From IMG/VR virus record IMGVR_UViG_3300048026_000076, positions 1-24,012 of that record: a stretch of 24,012 nucleotides of DNA; one strand, written 5' to 3'. Under the pieces are notes generated by a model, which worked only from the letters and a program-made list of their open reading frames with translations, had not been told where the DNA came from and did no database searches. The first letter of the stretch is position 1. Each line of letters starts with the position of its first letter. This document shows positions 20,893 through 24,012 of this stretch, one piece after another. Origin of the DNA: a virus. The position numbers were made by a program, and so were the translations under genes.

Positions 20893-22982
20893 CCGCCGAC
20901 ACTCACTGATCGACCTTGTTTTTCCTCTAACTCAAGCTCCTGCTCTTTCATTTGCATGTCGTGAGTTTGTTTTTCCGTTTTAAGAAGAAGCTCGGTATCT
21001 TCAATTTCTTCTTTATGTTTTATTTTATCCATCTCAATAACAAAGTTATTTTGTTCCTTAATAACGTCTAGCTCTAGCTGACCTTCTAAAACAGCAACCT
21101 GTCTAGCTGTCATGCCCGCTTGGAACTTGTCAATCTCGTTCTGCTTGGCTTGCGCTTCCTGTTGTTGTTGAGCCATCATCTGCTGTTGTTGTGCATATTG
21201 AGGAGTTGTCGGATCAACTAAGTACATAGACGATCCTTTAACGCCCATAAGCTCAAACGCTCTGGTTAACATGGCGTGACGCTGTTGAGCAGTGTAAAGA
21301 CCACCGACTGATGGGTCGTTAGGGTTCATAGTAAATTGTTGGTCTAAACTTAAAAGCATTTGAGCTTCTTGCATTTGCTCTTCAGGTGTTAAAGCAACCG
21401 CAACGCTCATCTCTGTCCTGTCACCTAAGAACTGAGGGTTAACAGGTACAAATTGGCCGTCTAGCTGAACCAGTTTTTCTTGCGATTCGTTTTCTATCGC
21501 CAACTTATAAATATCAAACATAAGTGGCTTTAAAAAATTTTCTGCGAGGTTTCTTGCCATAACCATGATTCTGCGGTTACTGGCGTTCATAAACTGAGAT
21601 ATAAGGTCGCTACTGTTTTGCTTGCTTACAACGGTAGAGTCCATACCTCTAGCCATACGGCTCATACCTGAACGAGCTTCTTTCTCTACCTCAAGGCTTT
21701 CCATAGCTTGGAACACGGTACCGCTAAGGTTTGGCATTGGCATAGGCCGCACAACATTTTCAGGGTTAGGGCTGTTAACATCAATAACGGCGCCAACCTT
21801 GTTGTCTAGCAGATCGCGTGGGTTTTTAACCAATGATAGGTTAGCAATAAACCGTGACGTGTTTGTCATAAACGTGTGATCTACGACGCCTCGTTTCAAG
21901 CTAGACTGTGTTTTCTGTATGTCAAGAAGCACATCTGCAAGGCTCATCCCGTGGAAGCGGTGAGGTATTGGGAACGGTGTGAAGTACCTAAAAGGTTTCT
22001 CGCTTACAATCTCTTTATCAAGTACGACTCTGCGGCTGTGAACAACCTTTAAGAACACACATTTCTTTAAGTCTGGTCGGTATTTTTTAATGTAAGACTC
22101 GTAGACTGTGACGTACTCTCTGTCCCTGTCGCTTTCTTCATGCTCGTCGGATCGGAAATTATCAAAAGAATCTCTGCCTAGAGAGCTGTCCTCGTTAAAG
22201 TTTCTCTCTTCGTCTAAACGATCAACTATGTCTTCGTCATAACCCTCAGCCAAAAGTTCTCCGCGAGTTCTTTTGGTTCGGTGAGAGCAGAAATCTGCAT
22301 CGTTTTCATCCGTAGCCATTGGTGTAATTAAAAAATCTTCAGGCGGAACCATCTCAATGCAAACCTTACTCTTGTCGATTTCTCGCAAAAGCTCGCCCGA
22401 ATACACTGTTTGAGAAGACTCAATAGGCTGTCCGGTTTGAGGGTCTTGAACCACAACAGAGGTTGTTTGCTCGTCTATCATTGATATAGACACGTCGTCC
22501 TGAGACATAAGCATGTTAAGCTCTGCCTCGTTAAGACCTTCAAAAACCTCTTCTTCCATTTCGTAATATTTTTTATAGTAACGCTTAACAATTCCTGTTT
22601 TAGAAACAAGCGCGTCGTGAATTACATCGTGAAGTATTTTGGTGCCTTTGTTTTCACGATAGAATATAAAGTTAGTAAGTGCTGTAGCCATTCTAGCTGG
22701 CATAACATCTTCGGCTGTTTGGGCGTCGAATTTGCACACATTGCGATCAGCGGTAAAGGTTTCCATTAATAAAGACTTTACAGACTCTACCGCGTCAAAG
22801 ACGTCCATAGAGACGTGTTGACTTCGACCTTTACGCTCATTGCCTAACGGCTCACCGTAGTAATACTGGTGACCCTTGTCTCTCTGCTCTCCAATATCTC
22901 CGTTGTATTGGTCTGCCGAGTCAATGCTGTGTTCCAACGATGTTAAAAGTTCACCGTCGTCGATGTCAGTAAGAATAGTCAT
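20889..22982 (-). CDS. Portal protein, P22-like family, 697 aa
   Basis: Length is close to the P22 portal (725 aa). The N-terminal wing has YYYGEPLGNERKGRSQHVSM and DVFDAVESVKSLLMETFTAD. The clip and stem region contains YFTPFPIPHRFHGMSLADVL followed by DIQKTQSSLKRGVVDHTFMT, a strongly portal-like stretch. The long-helix region has SSDLISQFMNASNRRIMVMA and then NFLKPLMFDIYKL. The C-terminal 120 residues are Gln-rich (QYAQQQQMMAQQQQEAQAKQ) and then charged coiled coil, reminiscent of the P22 portal barrel. As the dodecameric ring at the head vertex it would serve DNA packaging and ejection. It overlaps the terminase 3' end by 17 nt and the next small gene by ATGA. Confidence 0.88.
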   Translation of the reverse strand: MTILTDIDDGELLTSLEHSIDSADQYNGDIGEQRDKGHQYYYGEPLGNERKGRSQHVSMDVFDAVESVKSLLMETFTADRNVCKFDAQTAEDVMPARMATALTNFIFYRENKGTKILHDVIHDALVSKTGIVKRYYKKYYEMEEEVFEGLNEAELNMLMSQDDVSISMIDEQTTSVVVQDPQTGQPIESSQTVYSGELLREIDKSKVCIEMVPPEDFLITPMATDENDADFCSHRTKRTRGELLAEGYDEDIVDRLDEERNFNEDSSLGRDSFDNFRSDEHEESDRDREYVTVYESYIKKYRPDLKKCVFLKVVHSRRVVLDKEIVSEKPFRYFTPFPIPHRFHGMSLADVLLDIQKTQSSLKRGVVDHTFMTNTSRFIANLSLVKNPRDLLDNKVGAVIDVNSPNPENVVRPMPMPNLSGTVFQAMESLEVEKEARSGMSRMARGMDSTVVSKQNSSDLISQFMNASNRRIMVMARNLAENFLKPLMFDIYKLAIENESQEKLVQLDGQFVPVNPQFLGDRTEMSVAVALTPEEQMQEAQMLLSLDQQFTMNPNDPSVGGLYTAQQRHAMLTRAFELMGVKGSSMYLVDPTTPQYAQQQQMMAQQQQEAQAKQNEIDKFQAGMTARQVAVLEGQLELDVIKEQNNFVIEMDKIKHKEEIEDTELLLKTEKQTHDMQMKEQELELEEKQGRSVSVGG

Positions 22983-24012
22983 GCGATGTATACCTGCCGC
23001 TTCCGTTGTTGTTTTGCTCTGCCTCGTTTTGGCCGAACCTCGTAACGCTTATCGCTGAGTACCGCGTAGCGTCCATTAAGTCATCAAACTCTTTATGTAT
23101 CTTACCTTTCTTTCTATGGTAACGCCTAAACTCCTCAAACCAAGGTTTAAGGTTACTAAAAACTTGCAGTCGCCCTGTACGAAAACGCTCAAGCATCTCC
23201 ATAAGCGCGGGCTCGACGTAGTTAGTCCCGTCAGGATTCGTGAACCTGCCGATCATTAATACGCCCGCCTCGGTATACATCTCTGCTAACGTCTTGCCGC
23301 TACCTTTCTCGGTGTTGTCACCGTCGTGCGGGTATATAACAGGTATGTGTTTGCCTCTCGACTTGATCACCGTAGCGTGTATCGCAGGCACCTCGCCCTC
23401 TTTTTTGTAGGCGTCGTACACATATATTGTGTCGTTGTCAGGGTTGTACGCTGTCCAAACACACGTTGTCGGGTGAGTAATACCGAAATCTATCGCCGCT
23501 AGTTTCTTGTAGTGCGGTGGTATCTCAAACGGCTCACACTGTATAGCCTCTTCGGCTATCGGGAATATCATCCCCTCGCCCAACACCGGAATACCCTTAG
23601 AGCGCATATCGCGCTGGTACTCAGGTATCGCCTGTATTAACTGCTCCTGCGTCTCCTTGTCTAAATGAGGCGCGTCTTCCCATGTAACATTCTTTAAGAA
23701 CTGACCCTTAGCAGGGGTGTCCATAAACTGAGATACCAGTTCCGTCATACCGTTCTCAGGCGTCAGGGTTCCTACTAAATATCCACCCTTACCGCCGTTA
23801 CCCGTCGCCGTCCTTGTCAGACACTGTGGGTAAATAGCTGTATCGGTCGGCTCCTCGTCAATCCATATGTAGTCTTGCGACGACCCCATAAGAACGTGCT
23901 GACCCTGCGTGTAAGACTTAAAGCTTACTGTGCTTACGCCACCACCAATGTGACGTATAGACACGTCTCTAGGCAGTCTTGGCGTACCCATCGCTGGCGT
24001 TACTTGAGCTAT
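22966..24012 (-). CDS. terL: Terminase large subunit (partial, N-terminus beyond right edge)
   Basis: The frame continues through an internal ATG at 23991 to the window edge, so about 348 C-terminal residues are visible. Near the start is the Walker B/catalytic Glu segment DYIWIDEEP, then a GGYLVGTLTPENGM coupling-type motif; Walker A must lie outside the window. The RNase H-like nuclease domain follows: LAAIDFGITHPTTCVW (first acidic residue), IPVIYPHDGDN (middle) and FDDLMDATRYSAIS (final acidic pair). Together these define a packaging ATPase-nuclease that pumps DNA into the procapsid through the portal and cuts it. The C-terminus is Asn/Ser/Tyr-rich. The stop overlaps the portal start by 17 nt. 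The small terminase subunit is expected outside the window. Confidence 0.93.
   Translation of the reverse strand: MAQVTPAMGTPRLPRDVSIRHIGGGVSTVSFKSYTQGQHVLMGSSQDYIWIDEEPTDTAIYPQCLTRTATGNGGKGGYLVGTLTPENGMTELVSQFMDTPAKGQFLKNVTWEDAPHLDKETQEQLIQAIPEYQRDMRSKGIPVLGEGMIFPIAEEAIQCEPFEIPPHYKKLAAIDFGITHPTTCVWTAYNPDNDTIYVYDAYKKEGEVPAIHATVIKSRGKHIPVIYPHDGDNTEKGSGKTLAEMYTEAGVLMIGRFTNPDGTNYVEPALMEMLERFRTGRLQVFSNLKPWFEEFRRYHRKKGKIHKEFDDLMDATRYSAISVTRFGQNEAEQNNNGSGRYTSHDYSY

Noticed and set aside
1-24012. tRNA genes, CRISPR arrays, attachment sites, insertion-sequence ends
   Set aside because: No cloverleaf with a CCA-proximal T-arm pattern, no regularly spaced short repeats, and no transposase or integrase frame was seen; the gene-dense single-strand layout leaves little room for them.

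Overview
The window is part of a tailed-phage genome. It carries the virion assembly and lysis half of what looks like a podovirus-type (short-tailed) phage of a marine or other aquatic bacterium. Evidence for this is a P22-type portal, an SU10-type capsid and adaptor pair, a propeller-like tail nozzle candidate, a run of large Ala/Gly-rich internal (ejection) proteins, and no tape-measure, sheath or tube genes. The habitat and the absence of any named host are inference. Base composition is AT-leaning. I see no integrase, repressor, tRNA, CRISPR array or insertion sequence, so lifestyle cannot be decided here. Every supported gene lies on the minus strand, so transcription runs from right to left. 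Genes are packed almost without gaps: most neighbours share ATGA, TAATG or TAGTG stop/start overlaps, which points to translational coupling along a few long late transcripts.

Reading with transcription (right to left). 24012-18556 is the packaging and head module: large terminase (5' end cut by the window edge), portal, two small unknown proteins (one of 58 aa), scaffold and major capsid protein. A strong UUCG-loop intrinsic terminator at 18507-18535 sits directly behind the capsid gene. 18486-17558 holds a small conserved-looking protein and the head-tail adaptor. 17554-14068 is a first fibre module: a 798-aa repeat-built fibre and two unrecognised proteins.

14068-11025 is a membrane, secretion and lysis cassette. 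It starts with a 59-aa one-TM protein, continues with two signal-peptide proteins that overlap each other out of frame by 134 nt, and then a TM plus coiled-coil protein. A candidate promoter follows, then a PD-(D/E)XK-like nuclease, a GH24 lysozyme with a Cys-type triad, and a GTA-type holin.

11028-6715 is the second fibre and tail module: a collar-domain fibre, the nozzle candidate, a second collar-domain fibre and a short fibre-like protein. 6690-1 is a block of six probable internal or ejection proteins. The last of these runs off the left edge and is open for at least 273 codons.

The most unusual points are the interlocked reading frames at 13378-14068, the separation of adaptor and nozzle genes by a fibre-plus-lysis block of about 7.6 kb, two collar-domain fibres flanking the nozzle gene, and the repeat architecture of the large fibre. 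No family assignment was checked against a database; all are from recognised sequence patterns.
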